The translations under genes were made by a program, and so were the position numbers. Below the pieces are notes generated by a model that made no database searches, was not told the DNA's origin, and was given only the letters and a program-made list of their open reading frames with translations. Below, piece by piece: positions 1 to 10,739 of a DNA stretch of 64,000 nt. The DNA is from Phytophthora hibernalis (lineage: Eukaryota > Oomycota > Peronosporomycetes > Peronosporales > Peronosporaceae): contig JAAKBF010000076.1 in assembly GCA_012656075.1 (NCBI GenBank), positions 310,001 to 374,000 of the forward strand. The letters run 5' to 3'. How positions within the stretch are numbered: the stretch's first letter is position 1; every line of letters begins with the position of its first letter.

Positions 1-935
1 TAACCGCGCGCCACACAGTCACTTTTGACGTTGTTGATGCGCGTCACCGACGTCGCATCACCTGAACCGGTGATCATCTTCTTGGACCTGTCACCGAAGA
101 TCTTGTTCAACGCGATCTACACCCTTTCAGCGCTGAACGCTTCCTCCGAAAGATCAATTGACGACGTCCAGATTTCACTAGGAAGCTGCGCCAAAACTTG
201 CACGCACATCATCGTCTCTGTCATCATCTCCTTACCGAGAAGCTTCTTGGACTTCCGATTCAATTCGTTCCGCGCTTGGTTCAGCAGCGAGAACAGAGTC
301 ATGGTGTCTTTCCAATTCGAGTTGAGAGTCCGATTCCAACGGTTCGTCAACGACACCAATCCTCCAGCGTCACTGAGCGCGAACTTGCGCTCGAGATGCT
401 GCTAAATGACGCACACTTCCAGGTTCCTCACATCGTCTGGCATGTACGACAGGAACGAGTTCGGGAGGGTCGAATTGAGGACGTGACGCATTGCTGCATC
501 CGCCTTGCGCGATATCATGATCTCCTGCGCAATCCCAATTGCTCATCAGGAGGAGCCGCTTTCACGTCTACATCCGTTAGACGTGGCGACGTGGACTCCA
601 GGAAGTCACACATGCCAACCTTCGGCTCCGGTTGACCGGTTTCGAGAAGCCGATTCTCGACGTCCAGGTCTAACTGGGCCACGTGCGTGAGCAGCTTGTC
701 TTTTCAAGTAGCATACTCAATTTGTCGGCCTGAGAACTTTTCAAGGCCGACGTGCACGGTCTTCTCTTGCTTGGTCAAGACACTCATCCGAAGTATCTGA
801 AATATTGTTGTCTTGGCCGAAGTTGTAAAAATGAATAACCGTCAGACGGACCGGCAAATTCAAAAGTGAGTGCCGTCCCCAGATCTTCATCCGGTTGGGT
901 TCTCTTTTCCTTTGTTGGCCTTGGTTGCCACTCAA
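1..935 (-). pseudogene. Ty1/Copia-type gag remnant
   Basis: Read on the minus strand, a gag-like protein runs from about 690 to the left edge of the window in one main frame. It has the order typical of Copia gag (UBN2/DUF4219 type): a stretch containing the words LTDVDVKAAPPDEQ, a region with leucine- and alanine-rich helices, NRWNRTLNSNWKDT, and the late motif with LAQLPSEIWTSS. An in-frame stop near 400 breaks it. From 690 to 935 the homology continues only in shifted frames. It would be the capsid part of a Copia retrotransposon; the pol part would lie beyond the left edge. The plus-strand open frames here are antisense shadows. Family assignment rests on pattern memory, not on a search. 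Confidence 0.6.
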
Positions 936-1021
936 TAACGTCTCTTAAGCTCAGTATACTTATAGTAATACCAAGTTCTAACCAATTGGCATCTGTTTCT
1001 AACTAAGATTAGAAACCAGAT

Positions 1022-1516
1022 TTGTTTACCAAAAGTTGGCACGTAACCTTAACTACAACACTCCCACATAAGAGACGCACAACCGATACGCTCAAGCGAT
1101 ACTTGCTTCGAACTAGCAAAATCTACTCTATAGGATGTCCTGGTATAAATGTGCAAGCCGTCTGTGATGCGCATTGTCGATTTACTGCTGTTGACGCGAG
1201 CTTTCCGGGAAGCACAAACAATGTGCGTGCATTCCGAGATACTGAAGTTTCCAGAAAGCTTGACTCGCTTCCTTTGGGAATGTATATCATAGGTGACAAC
1301 GCATACCCTGTCGGGGAACACTTGTTAACACCTTTTGCAAGAAACCAGATAATGGATGAGTACCACAGCTCGTTCAACTTTAACGCGAGTCAAGTACGTA
1401 TACGCATTGAGATTTTTGGACTCCTAACGACAAAGTGGAGGGTCTTTCGGACACCAATCCAGATAATCGCGGCATTTTGGTCTGCTTGTAGCGATGTCAC
1501 TTCCTCACTAACCTAA
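1022..1516 (+). pseudogene. PIF/Harbinger transposase fragment (DDE_Tnp_4)
   Basis: The 164-residue frame carries the middle and end of a Harbinger nuclease domain. Visible are VQAVCDAHCRFTAVDASFPGSTNN (first catalytic Asp region), the second Asp block GDNAYPVGEHLLTPF, and the block with SQVRIRIEIFGLLTTKWRVF that normally holds the catalytic Glu (here IEIFG). The normal N-terminal helix-turn-helix is missing, and the C-terminus goes out of frame after IIAAFWSA, where a short helix normally follows. It is a truncated, inactive copy. Two other Harbinger copies lie at 55.3-57.6 kb and 60.3-62.4 kb, but this one is not closely similar to either. Confidence 0.75.
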
Positions 1517-2902
1517 AGCTGTAGTGAAACCATCGTTGCGGATGAAAAATATAAGTTACCGCAACTTCAACTTTGGGGTACTCCTTTGTCCTTCCTTTGA
1601 TTGGCTCCTTTAAAACTTGTTCAAGAGCTAGAGAAAAATCTTCTTGTTGCTGTATAATTGACTACCACTATTTATCAGAATTAAATTGTTTATTTTGAAA
1701 AATACATTATTAACTAATTGATGCTAAAGATAATAGTTCCGTTCACAATTACGTATGGCGAGCTTCATTAGAAGTGATGAGGCTAAATGCGGCCACCTTG
1801 TCGAGACCAGATGTTGAGCGTCGAATAATTGCGCTTCGAATGCAAGCTAAGTCCGACATTGTGAATTGTGTTGGGATCACCAACGGATCTTTGTTTCCAC
1901 TGGCAACACCCCTTTCGTATCGCAAGCAATGGTGAAAGCGATTGCGAAAGCTTGATCCCCATCGAAGAAGCGTAGCAAGCGGAAAACTCCTCTGTAATCG
2001 AGATCTGCTCAGAGTTGGCATGAAATTTATGTTGCGAAGCCTATTGTGGAATTTGGTACTCCATAGTTAAGCAAGTTGACCTGAAACGTGGCGAGTCTAG
2101 TAGAGAATCCTTACAAGATAATTGAAATGTGTCTCGAAATATGTATGGCACAGTTACCACTATGGATGCTGGTAGGGATCTTATATCATGGAATTGGGAA
2201 AACACCCACAGATTCTCGCTTACTGTGGTTGGACAAGCTCGTTTCCCACAATGTTGTCCTTTTGTGTAATATATAATAAATATTATATTTACCCCTTGGT
2301 TCCCAACGTCGTAGGACATACCTAATTTATTGCGTCGTATCTTACGACATTGAGCGTGCAGCAATAGAGTTTGGCTAGAAACGTAATTTTAAAATTTAGA
2401 TCAAGTCAAATTTATCCATTACCAAACGATAAGATTCAAGAGGCATCTGAGGAAAATCCAGAAACTGGACGCACGGGAAAAGTAGGGTAAGGGGACCAGC
2501 TTTGAAATTCCCTCCGACTAAGAAAACTAAGTACTCCCTGTGTATCACATGATCAGTGTCCGGGTATGTTAGATGTAATGCATGCTTCCTTGAATCGATG
2601 TACGTTTCGTCTCGCCTTTTCAACTGATTGCATTTACAGGTCAGCACTAGGCGTGTTTTGTTTCGTCTCGATGTGACACGATGTGACTCAGATTGTAGAA
2701 TAGTCGGAAGTTACGACATGCATTGGACCATGGTGCCCGATAAGATATATAAGCTACGACAAAGCTTCATACCCCTCTTGGAAAATGTTACACTTTCCCC
2801 GCAGTCATAACTCTACCCCATTCAATATTTAAGACCCGTAGCTAAGTCTGAAAATAAGATATCCTTAAGCCGTTACATGCACCTTTTTCCGGGAACCAAG
2901 GA
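1517..2902. other. No gene recognised
   Basis: AT-rich sequence with only short open frames (the longest is 107 codons, minus strand at 2041-2364), none with a motif I recognise. No TIR or LTR was found by eye. Confidence 0.5.
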
Positions 2903-3027
2903 GTCTAAAAATATTTTGTGAGAATGGAAAAGAGTTCATTCCCACAAAATATTTTTAGACCTGCATTAGAGGATTTTCGCAGGTCTCTATTTTTAAAAAT
3001 AGAGACCTGCTGCGAAAATCCTCTAAT
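2903..3027. repeat. Two adjacent hairpins (inverted repeats)
   Basis: The first has 18-bp perfect arms at 2903-2920 and 2943-2960 around a 22-bp loop. The second is an almost continuous palindrome, 2965-3027, with arms of about 30 bp that differ only by a three-base insertion (gca) in the right arm. Single strands of both could fold into long stems. They may be a foldback transposon or its residue. Confidence 0.8.
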
Positions 3028-3183
3028 ATTGTTTAGTTTTTTAAATTCTTTCTTTCTGAGAATTTTGTACTGGATTTTTTCAAAATTAGCTCATTCGTTT
3101 ATTGAAATTATTAACAATAACTGACTCAACCGTATCACTGTTCCTAACAGCTCCAGGATTCGTTTCCCTCTGTGAGTTCTTAG

Positions 3184-3259
3184 TGTGACGGGGTCACACA
3201 TCATATTGCCTTGAGGAAGCGTGAGAGAGTGACACCTCTCTGCGAACAATAAGTTCGCA
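3184..3259 (-). repeat. LTR-end fragment (3' LTR of the decayed Gypsy element?)
   Basis: This stretch matches 6779-6853 in the same orientation. Both start tgtgacgg(g/a)gtcacac and continue with the shared aagcgtgagagag and ctctctgcgaacaataa. On the minus strand the block ends in CA, as an LTR does, and the copy at 6779 sits just upstream of a minus-strand Gypsy gag. The two are therefore best read as the ends of the 3' (here) and 5' LTRs. The full LTR length cannot be fixed by eye. Confidence 0.5.
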
Positions 3260-3317
3260 ACTATGCACAAGCCAACACTCATTGCTGTTGGAGTTAGGTG
3301 TATGTGCCTGGGCACTA

Positions 3318-4464
3318 CCGAATTCGCCGATGAGCTGTGCCCTCAACAATATCGTTGAAGGGGCACAGCTTAACAATGAAGCCAAAGTTGACACGCTACT
3401 CGGTTATTGTCTGATATTGTTGAGAGCGATTTTGCGAACAGGCGCGAAGTATATTGCAGGACGATAACCATGCCGATGAAAGACACCAGTCTCGCAGTGA
3501 AGGACAAGCTGCTAATCGTTCTCAAAGCCGAACGAGACACTGTCAAGGGCACAGCGCGGCGAAATCGGGTAGCCCCATACCAAGTTCGGATGTGGAGAAA
3601 GAAGAAGACCGAGTTATTGGCTGCTGTGAAACGAAACCGCGTGCAAGATCTTTAAATCCAGGCAGACCCTGTGCAGCACCTCAGCCGGAAGAAAATCTTG
3701 CTCGATGTATTCTATAGTGTCGAAGCGCGGAGATTGCAGTCTCTTTCACGCCAAATGATAGCTAAATCCCTTTCAATGGACCGCAACTGAGAATTAGCCT
3801 CTAAACTGGTGCTCAACATCACTAAGCAGCAACCACTGCACTATGCCCTTATTGCGTTCTGAGCGACGCCTTTTTGCGAGTTGTCCGACTTCCGAAGGTC
3901 CTCAACCACAGTGGCCATCTTATTTGCGTACCTCTCTCTCATCCGAAGCAGACGGCGAGGGAGATAGCCGATGTGGCATGCCTGGGAGCCTGAACGCACG
4001 ACGAAGGCTTTAACCACGTACTCCAGGTTATCTTGTAAGTCAATATAGGTGGAGCAAACAACCTACACACGGAAGAACAGCACGTCGTCAACCTGTACAT
4101 GCTGCCCGCAGATCTCGTGCGTAGCACAGTTTCTTCCCCACCGCCTTCGTCACAGCCAACGACGTCCACTGCTTGAACCAGAGGCACCAGCGTGTCTTGC
4201 TGTGTATAATGCAAGCAGTATTGTTAGACCATACTTAGTAGCACAAAGAAATAATCGAGCAGCGTTGTACTCACCATTCGTCTTCTACTTTACTGCGTGT
4301 TTCGTCCCTGATGCTTCTATGAGCCAATTGGCTAAAATTAGGCAGGCGGCACAGTTTACCAAAGACGCCTCTTCACAAGGTGCACATCACTTACTATGGC
4401 TAATCCGTGTGGGGGGCACATCTCACCAATGAAATTTAGGGACACAGCTCATCGGCGAATTCGG
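3318..4464 (+). mobile_element. pogo/Tc1-mariner-like DNA transposon with TIRs and TA duplication
   Basis: The 22-bp sequence ccgaattcgccgatgagctgtg at 3318 is repeated in reverse complement ending at 4464, and both ends are flanked by TA (3316-3317 and 4465-4466). This is the target preference of the Tc1/mariner/pogo superfamily. The 1147-bp body contains pieces of a transposase, including the DNA-binding end described separately. It lies beside the 3184-3259 LTR fragment, so it probably inserted into the old Gypsy element. Confidence 0.7.
3471..3800 (+). pseudogene. pogo-like transposase N-terminus (helix-turn-helix), frameshifted
   Basis: From the ATG at 3471 a basic 61-residue stretch reads as a helix-turn-helix of the pogo/CENP-B type. 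It has LAVKDKLLIVLKAERDTVKG (helix 1), TARRNRVAPYQVRMWRKKK (turn and recognition helix), then a lysine-rich helix. The usual follow-on RARSLNPGRP, which in the family leads to a proline-rich linker, is in a different frame from about 3600. Beyond 3720 only scattered similarity is left. The DDE domain expected at 3900-4400 cannot be read in any one frame. The gene is dead and sits inside the TIR element 3318-4464. Confidence 0.6.
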
Positions 4465-5399
4465 TAGTATATTACTCACCGTTGTTGGCCATGCTATCAA
4501 CGTCTTCCGTGAAGAAGCTAGTCTCAACAGAGACTCGGGAGGAAAGGTATTTCCAAGCCTCCCCGTCTTACGACTGAAGCCATTCCAGGTCGACGGTGGC
4601 GACAGCGGCTGGTATGCTGCCAGGCGCAAGCAGTTTGAGTCTGCGCGACTTGACGTGGAATGATGCTACCCACGCCACGTGATATCATCCCGACCAACCT
4701 CTCCGAGCTGTAATGGCTCTATGCGGAACGCCTTTGTGTGTGGAACTATGTTATCACACAGGAAGGACATGAGGCGGCTACTTCTTTAGTTTTTAGGTCT
4801 AGGTGAACTTGTGTCCGGTGGTACAGTGCGTTGTGCCGATCCGGTGGGAGATGGGACAGTGTGTCCAACGACATCATGTCCGCGTTCGGCCTCACCAAAA
4901 GTTACTCTGTCTCACCCGAGTCGCTCGGGGCGACTCCTGTCTGTTTCCCAGACTCGGCTTCGGCGGCGACGGCGTCGTCGATGCCCATCACTGCGTGGTT
5001 CTACGTTACCCACGACCGATGATGACTCGAGGCGAAGGCAGGAGTCTCATCGACTCCGTGTGAAGCATTGTTACCCACACAGGAGGTGCGCGGGGAAACC
5101 TCCGCCCCGGCCACCGTCTCGTCCTACTCGGTCTCACGTGGACATGTTCTTCTTGGGTGGCTATCGCCCCTGGCGCTTGACACAGTCGAGGTCCAAACGG
5201 CTCCAAGATCGTTGGGAGGTGGAGGCTGCGGCGTTGCAGCTCCTTCCGCTGTACTCGAAGTGCTGCCCATCAGTATTGCCTGTGGTGGTCATTCGCCAAC
5301 AGAGGACGGTGTGTCAACACCTGTTGTAGCGTCTGCCGCAACCATTCCTCGGAGTCGTCGACCTCGTCGACAACTCCTATAAATGTTCATACACCACCA

Positions 5400-6700
5400 C
5401 GTCCTGGCAATCCTTTTGGATTACCGTAGAGGTGGGATCATGGCTCACCAATGCTCTGTCAGAACCCAGGTGTGATCTAGCCTCCATGGCGTTGCCGCAC
5501 CAAATCGTCCAGGGTGCCAGTGCTCGTGGATCGGCGTATCCAAGTGGACGTCATACATGTCAACGACTCCGTACATCTCGAGGCTGTTAACGGCAGCCAG
5601 GTCCATGCAGACTATTGCATCCACCATCACACAAAGCGAGAGTTGACAATTGCTCCAGCGGCGTACGAAATCTTTTGTCGTCGCGATATTAAACTTCCAA
5701 GGAATGTCCACGCACTCGTACACCTGGGCGTACTACCAGAAACCTGGCGTTGCCCTTCGTCACCCAAGATCCAAAGTATCCTAGACACGAATTCTCCGCG
5801 GTGCGCGCCATTCGCTCAACCGTCACGAAGACTCACTGGGAGTGTCCTTGCCCACCCGGTTGCGACTTGCGCCAGCGACCGTTAGACCCACGGGGTTTCG
5901 GCCCTGGCGAAGGACACACCTGTTCGTAATGTCCGAGACCACGGCATCTATAGCAGCGGACCCAGCCCATGCCAGCAGATCGCAAGTCCATGGGCTCTGG
6001 CTCGTTGTCAGCAACGACAGCTTGCGCAACAACCGAAGTGCCAGCCTGGTTTTGGCTGTACTCCTCTTGGAGGGCGAGCTTAATCGCTTACTCCATGGTG
6101 GACGCGTGCACGCGGAACAGCTGCGTGAGCGCGGAACCGACCTTCAAGCCGTCCATGAAGACCGTCGTATTGTCGTCTTCAGCCAAGGCGTTTTAAACGA
6201 GAGATGACGCAAATGTGCGTATCTCTTTACGTACTCGTACAGCTCACGCATCGTTCGCGGGCAGGGAAGCAGCTCGAAGCTGCACGCATAGCTGTTCCCA
6301 GGATACAAAGCCTCCAGGAGACGTCATCTCCCGGTGTACGCCCAGTTCTTGGAACGACCGCCAAGTTTGGAGTTTCTGATCCGAGGTGAGACCGGCCCGC
6401 ATGGCGATGTCAGCATCTCGGGTCCAGAAGTGAAGGTTTTTACTTTTCTTTCCTTCAAACGGAGGCACGGTCAGCCTCAAAAGCCTCGGCTGGACCGGCT
6501 TCCGCTTGGCCAAAGAGGCCTGTAGGTGTCTCTGCACACCCTCGTACGCGTCGAACGCAGCCACGCCTTCGGCTTGTTCGGCCCGCGTCGCAGACGCCAA
6601 ACCCAGGCGTTCATTTGTTTCGAAGATGCCTCTAATCTACCAAACAGACTCAAACTGCGAGTCGTTCAAGTGAGGAAACTCACTTCGGTCCACCGTGGCT
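5400..6700 (-). pseudogene. Ty3/Gypsy gag with zinc knuckle, decayed pol
   Basis: On the minus strand the 118-residue frame 6600-6244 carries a capsid signature that is common in oomycete Gypsy elements, with LTVPPFEGKKSKNLHFWTRD followed by ADIAMRAGL and a helical region. After a frame break the protein continues to a CX2CX4HX4C zinc knuckle at 5954-5914 (CYRCRGLGHYEQVC), preceded by EPMDLRS. Downstream, down to about 4500, protease and reverse transcriptase cannot be recognised, and stops are frequent in all minus frames. The 172-residue plus-strand frame at 4811-5329 is compositional, not a gene. The gag would package retrotransposon RNA; this copy is inactive. Confidence 0.7.
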
Positions 6701-6778
6701 CAACCTTTGAAGCCACAGAGGTTCAGGTAGATCAATCTACCCGCGTAGGCGCGAGATTGTCCAACAAGTGCTACCAAG

Positions 6779-6853
6779 TGTGACGGAGTCACACAGCACC
6801 TTGCCTAGACGAAGCGTGAGAGAGCGAAAGCTCTCTGCGAACAATAAATTCGC
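6779..6853 (-). repeat. LTR-end fragment (5' LTR side of the Gypsy element)
   Basis: Partner of 3184-3259. On the minus strand it ends ...gtgtgactccgtcaca and is followed directly by cttggtagcacttg, which could be a tRNA primer-binding site, then about 150 bases to the gag frame. The terminal tgtgac/gtcaca is itself an inverted repeat. Confidence 0.5.
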
Positions 6854-6951
6854 GGTTCCTGGACTAAGGGACTATCTGCGGGTTTGATAGCAAGATAAAG
6901 ACTGAATATATTTTATAGCTGAGTTAAGCTTGTAGTATACGAAGTCATCTA

Positions 6952-7044
6952 TAGTAAAACAATATAGAAGGTCCATGGGTGCCTCACAGCCAACCGTCTT
7001 TAGTAAAACATAAAGAAGGTCCATGGCTGCCTCACAGCCAACCG
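6952..7044. repeat. Tandem duplication, about 45-49 bp x2
   Basis: The unit begins tagtaaaaca and contains agaaggtccatgg and ctgcctcacagccaaccg. The second copy differs by a few substitutions and a 5-bp deletion. Apart from this, I see no supported gene from 6854 to 7909. Confidence 0.75.
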
Positions 7045-7909
7045 GTTCCAAGTGCCATGAACTCTAAAGAGCCAGGTGGATTTTGCCCCACCGGGCATCA
7101 CAAGAATTTGTCAGCCGATGGATATGGCCGTCATGAAATCGTTCAAGGATGCTATGAGGTACGAATTGGTGTTGAACTATGAATGGGTTCTTTGTTTTTA
7201 CATCAAACTTGGGTGTTGTGGTTGCTTCTGGGTTTTTTCTAGGTGAATTTATCTGGCTCACCACCTCGACAATGCTTTCCTATCGTCAACAAAGGAACAC
7301 AGGGCGCTGATATCGCGTTTTTTGTCGAGGCGTAGGCCAGTATCCGACTTGATACGATCGTTAAGGGCTTTGTCAAAGCTGGTATAGTACCAACCGGACC
7401 GCACGTCGAAGACGGCCGGTTTATAGTAGCTGGCATTGTGAGCGATGCCCCCATTGTGCAGGACGAGTAGATAGTTTTGATAATACGTACGAATATATAC
7501 AGCCCTTTTTATCGAGAACACGTACTACCGTACGTACATTTGACGGTTTTGTCGATGGGGTGACACGATAGTAAAACTCGTTGACGTGTCGTTTTTATGT
7601 TACGGTACTGCCAACGTTCTAAAGATAACAAGATTACCCGATTAATCCACTCGAGCATAACCTTCTCATTGCAAAATGCTTTCTTTTAACCAGTGTCTTC
7701 ACCATCTTGGGGACCCAAAAGCTGCGATCCATACCTCCAGTGATACAGGGACTCCAGGCACACCAGCGAAAACGACCAGAGAAGGAAGCTTGATTCCTGT
7801 CGCCCAAGCTGTCAGAAATACAGAGGCTCTAAATCCGTTCACTTCGCTACCTATAGTCAGCAAACATTAGAATAATATCATAAATAAACATATATGCGAT
7901 CATAGCACC

Positions 7910-8730
7910 TTACTGGACGTCAACCGTGGCAGTGCCTGTGAAGTCGATCGTGGTTTTACCGGCCATGTCCATGTAAATAGTGGTCTGATCCATGTTAAAC
8001 ACGGAGCCAAGTTTGGAGGGACCACGCTGAGGCGACATAATGCCGTCTTCTTCGATTATATGTTGGATTGATTCCGCAAATACAGTCCCGACCATCTACA
8101 GTTTAGAAATATATTAGCAAAAATACCAATTGGACCGACCTAAATCTAGATTTAATTACCTCCATTTTCGTGCGCTTCTTTCTGCCCTTGTGGGTGATCC
8201 GTCGGATTGAGAGCCTATTGCGCTTCATGAAGCGACTTAAAAGGATGTGCTACCCAAACGCGTCCTAGCAGCGACCCGTACAGGACAGTACCGAGCCAGA
8301 ATGAGCAACAAACACTCCATAAACACACACAAATATCTGTTCTTTCTCATTTCTACAATCCAATCTAGAAGTCTAGTAATATTATGTGAATGCAGCAAGA
8401 AAAACGCAATACATACGAGCAACACGTACTTCTTCTCTAGGGTCGGATCACGAATGTACATGGATACACTTCGTGAGATGTAAAACTTCGTAGGAGCGGT
8501 CTCTGCAGCTTTGTTGATAATCGCCGCCTGGGCCTTCCAACGGTACCACGTTGAACGGTGTACTCCAGCAGCATTTGCTGTAGCCACTACAGTCTCTGAG
8601 ACGCGAGCTAAGACACCCAGCTTCTTTTTATTCTTGTTTTTGGGGCGGGGAGACTTCGCAAACTATGGACGGATGTCATCCACTCTGTTGGACGGAGTGA
8701 GTGGTGCCGCACTAGACGTTTTACCAGCGT
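7910..8730 (-). pseudogene. pogo/Tc1-like transposase remnant
   Basis: On the minus strand the 5' part (8730-8480) reads a lysine-rich leader and a helix-turn-helix (LARVSETVVATANAAGVHRS, then WYRWKAQ). After a stretch that no longer codes, 8095-7910 holds the first catalytic block of a DDE_1 transposase: NMDQTTIYMDM, then KTTIDFTGTATVDV, where D of NMDQT is the first catalytic Asp. The rest of the nuclease domain (7900-7250) cannot be read. It is a second pogo-like copy in this window, not the same sequence as 3471-3800. Confidence 0.6.
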
Positions 8731-9400
8731 AAAAGGGGTGCTTTTATGAAATTTATATAGACGACGAACTTTGTGTCTTACTGAATCTGAACTTTACGAT
8801 AGTATGTTTAACAAACAGCAGGCATACCTCATACGGGGAGAAGAGGATTGTAGACACTTCAATCTCCATAAATAATTAGGTAAAATACCCATTTGTCTCC
8901 ACTGTTTATGAAAATAACGGGAGCCATTATGCGTTAAAAAATGCATATTTACCCATTGCATATACTGTTCTTGAGCTGTACCACAACAACATACTGAATA
9001 AGACTAGCTGAATGCAAGAAACAAGATTGTCGAATTGGCTGTAATCTGTTGAAGTTTCTCTCTGCAGAATGCATGTCCAACTTGTTGTCACGTTGTAAGG
9101 AACTTCATTGCTTAAATTGACTACTTCGAAAAATTAAAACGGAAGACAACATAGAACGGACAATTTCTACACTACCGCAAAAGTGTCCCGTACTAATAAG
9201 GATCTTTCATAAAAAGAAAAGTTATACCATGTCATTTCAAACGGCATATTTCGCGCAGAGAACGTAATTAGTGACCTATACTTCTGAACCCGCGTAAATA
9301 GTGTGACCCACACTATATAAACTTCTTTCCTGAAACAGCAACAAACAATATTTTGTTTTGGCCAATAATAGGATTTATATTAAAATTCAAAATTAACGAA
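8731..9400. other. No gene recognised
   Basis: AT-rich; no long open frame on either strand and no repeat structure seen. Confidence 0.5.
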
Positions 9401-9407
9401 TCAGCGT

Positions 9408-10400
9408 TTGAGAAAAACTCTCGCATTCAGAAAATCATCTGCATGGAAGATGAAGCCGGCGAAGAGAGCCACCCTCGCTGTAGGGCAAGTGCGCCTCTTG
9501 CGGAAAAATGGTGTTGAAGTCCAACATGATGAAGCACCGCATGGTATGCGACAAGAAGAAGCCGCCGAAGACGTGCAAGGTAATAAACCGCGAGTCGTAC
9601 GTTCGCCATAAGGATAAAATCTTCAGCAAACGCTTCGTGTTTACGACCGGTTCCGCCGATTGGAGGGTACGACCCGAAATTTGACATTGTATATATTATA
9701 ATATGTATTGTGTAGTTGCCAGAGAGAATATTGTACAGCTGAGCGAAATGCCTCTCGACGTGCAGCCTTCGAGAGAAAAGGAGTGGCGCCCAGAACCCAG
9801 TTCAAGCGTCGTATATGGTATCAGTCGAGATCCTTACCCTTTTGGTTTCAGTCTCAAGACACTGAGAGAGCGATGCAAGACACTGTACGGAGTTGGTTCT
9901 TCAATGGTGGAATGGTTCAAGTTCTACAACGCGGTCATGTTCGATATTCACCCAGTCATGCTGGCTTCACAAGGCGGAGAGTTTGAAAGAAGCAAAGGGG
10001 TCATATACGGGTTTTAATTAGCCACGACAGGAGCTTTCAATGAGCTGAAGAATAAGATGGAGGCTTACACGGATGACCCAGCTCAAGACGTTCTCGACAT
10101 TATGTCGGATGAAGAGTATCATCGCGGGATATGTCGTCTCCGACGGCTTCGGCGTGAAAAATCGGGAGCTCCAATAAATTTTGCTCATCTTTAAGAACGA
10201 CTGAGCACGTATCGCAAAGGGCGGAGAAACATCTCGCGTTAGGTACGGTTAATTATAAATCAAAGCATGAAAAGGTCAAGCAGGCGCGAAACAATGGAAT
10301 TGCTAGGCTCGAAAAGAAGATTGCGGAATTCGAAATCAAGGGACCTTGTACGACGTACAAAGAGTTTATGGAGGCTGAGAAGAAGCGCAGACACTGACCT
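9408..10400 (+). pseudogene. Unassigned broken coding stretch with a C2HC zinc-finger motif
   Basis: I do not recognise this gene. Plus-strand coding-like segments in several frames follow each other. The first is a basic leader. At 9490-9549 comes a CX2CX12HX4C finger (CASCGK...KHRMVC) that runs on in frame to a stop at 9685. Next, 9703-10017 reads 104 residues with aromatic-rich segments (ISRDPYPFGFSLKTLRER, MVEWFKFYNAVMFDIHP). From 10032 comes an acidic stretch (AYTDDPAQDVLDIMSDEEY), and at about 10260-10398 a charged helix (ARLEKKIAEFEIKGP). The order suggests one old protein of about 300 residues, now frame-broken. A transposon or large-DNA-virus origin is possible but unsupported. Confidence 0.3.
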
Positions 10401-10499
10401 TGTACTTGCACTGAGTAGTGAAATATCTAACTCACCCCTTAAAGAGAGAACACTGGCAAATTCTACGACTTTTTAACAGTGAATCACCTCTTTGTCAAC

Positions 10500-10735
10500 T
10501 TTTATTCAAACCAAAAGTACGTGTTCATACCAAAACTTACGAGTTCATACTAAAAACTACGAGTTCATTCGAAACAGTACGTTTCGGTCATACCAGAAAG
10601 AACGAGTTTATACTAAAATGTAAGAGTTCATACCAACAAGTACGTTTTGCTCACACCAAAAGTACGAGTCATACCAAAATATGCGAAACAGTCAGAGTTA
10701 AATATACGAGTTCGTATGAAAAACTACTTTTATTA
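10500..10735. repeat. Array of ~20-bp degenerate repeats, left copy
   Basis: About ten variants of the unit accaaaagtacgagttcat follow head to tail, with variation at several positions. The reverse complement of the same unit forms the array at 12600-12770, so the two arrays form long imperfect inverted ends around the recombinase gene. It is not a CRISPR: there are no unique spacers. Confidence 0.75.
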
Positions 10736-10739
10736 AATA

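Noticed and set aside
198..635. 145-codon plus-strand open frame
   Set aside because: It is the antisense of the Copia gag reading, which shows family-like sequence; the plus frame shows none.
4811..5329. 172-codon plus-strand open frame rich in Arg, Ser and Pro
   Set aside because: It lies antisense to the decayed Gypsy pol region, overlaps other open frames in the same GC-rich stretch and has no motif; it looks compositional.
10500..10735. Possible CRISPR-like array
   Set aside because: Repeats are degenerate and abut without unique spacers, and the DNA is eukaryotic.
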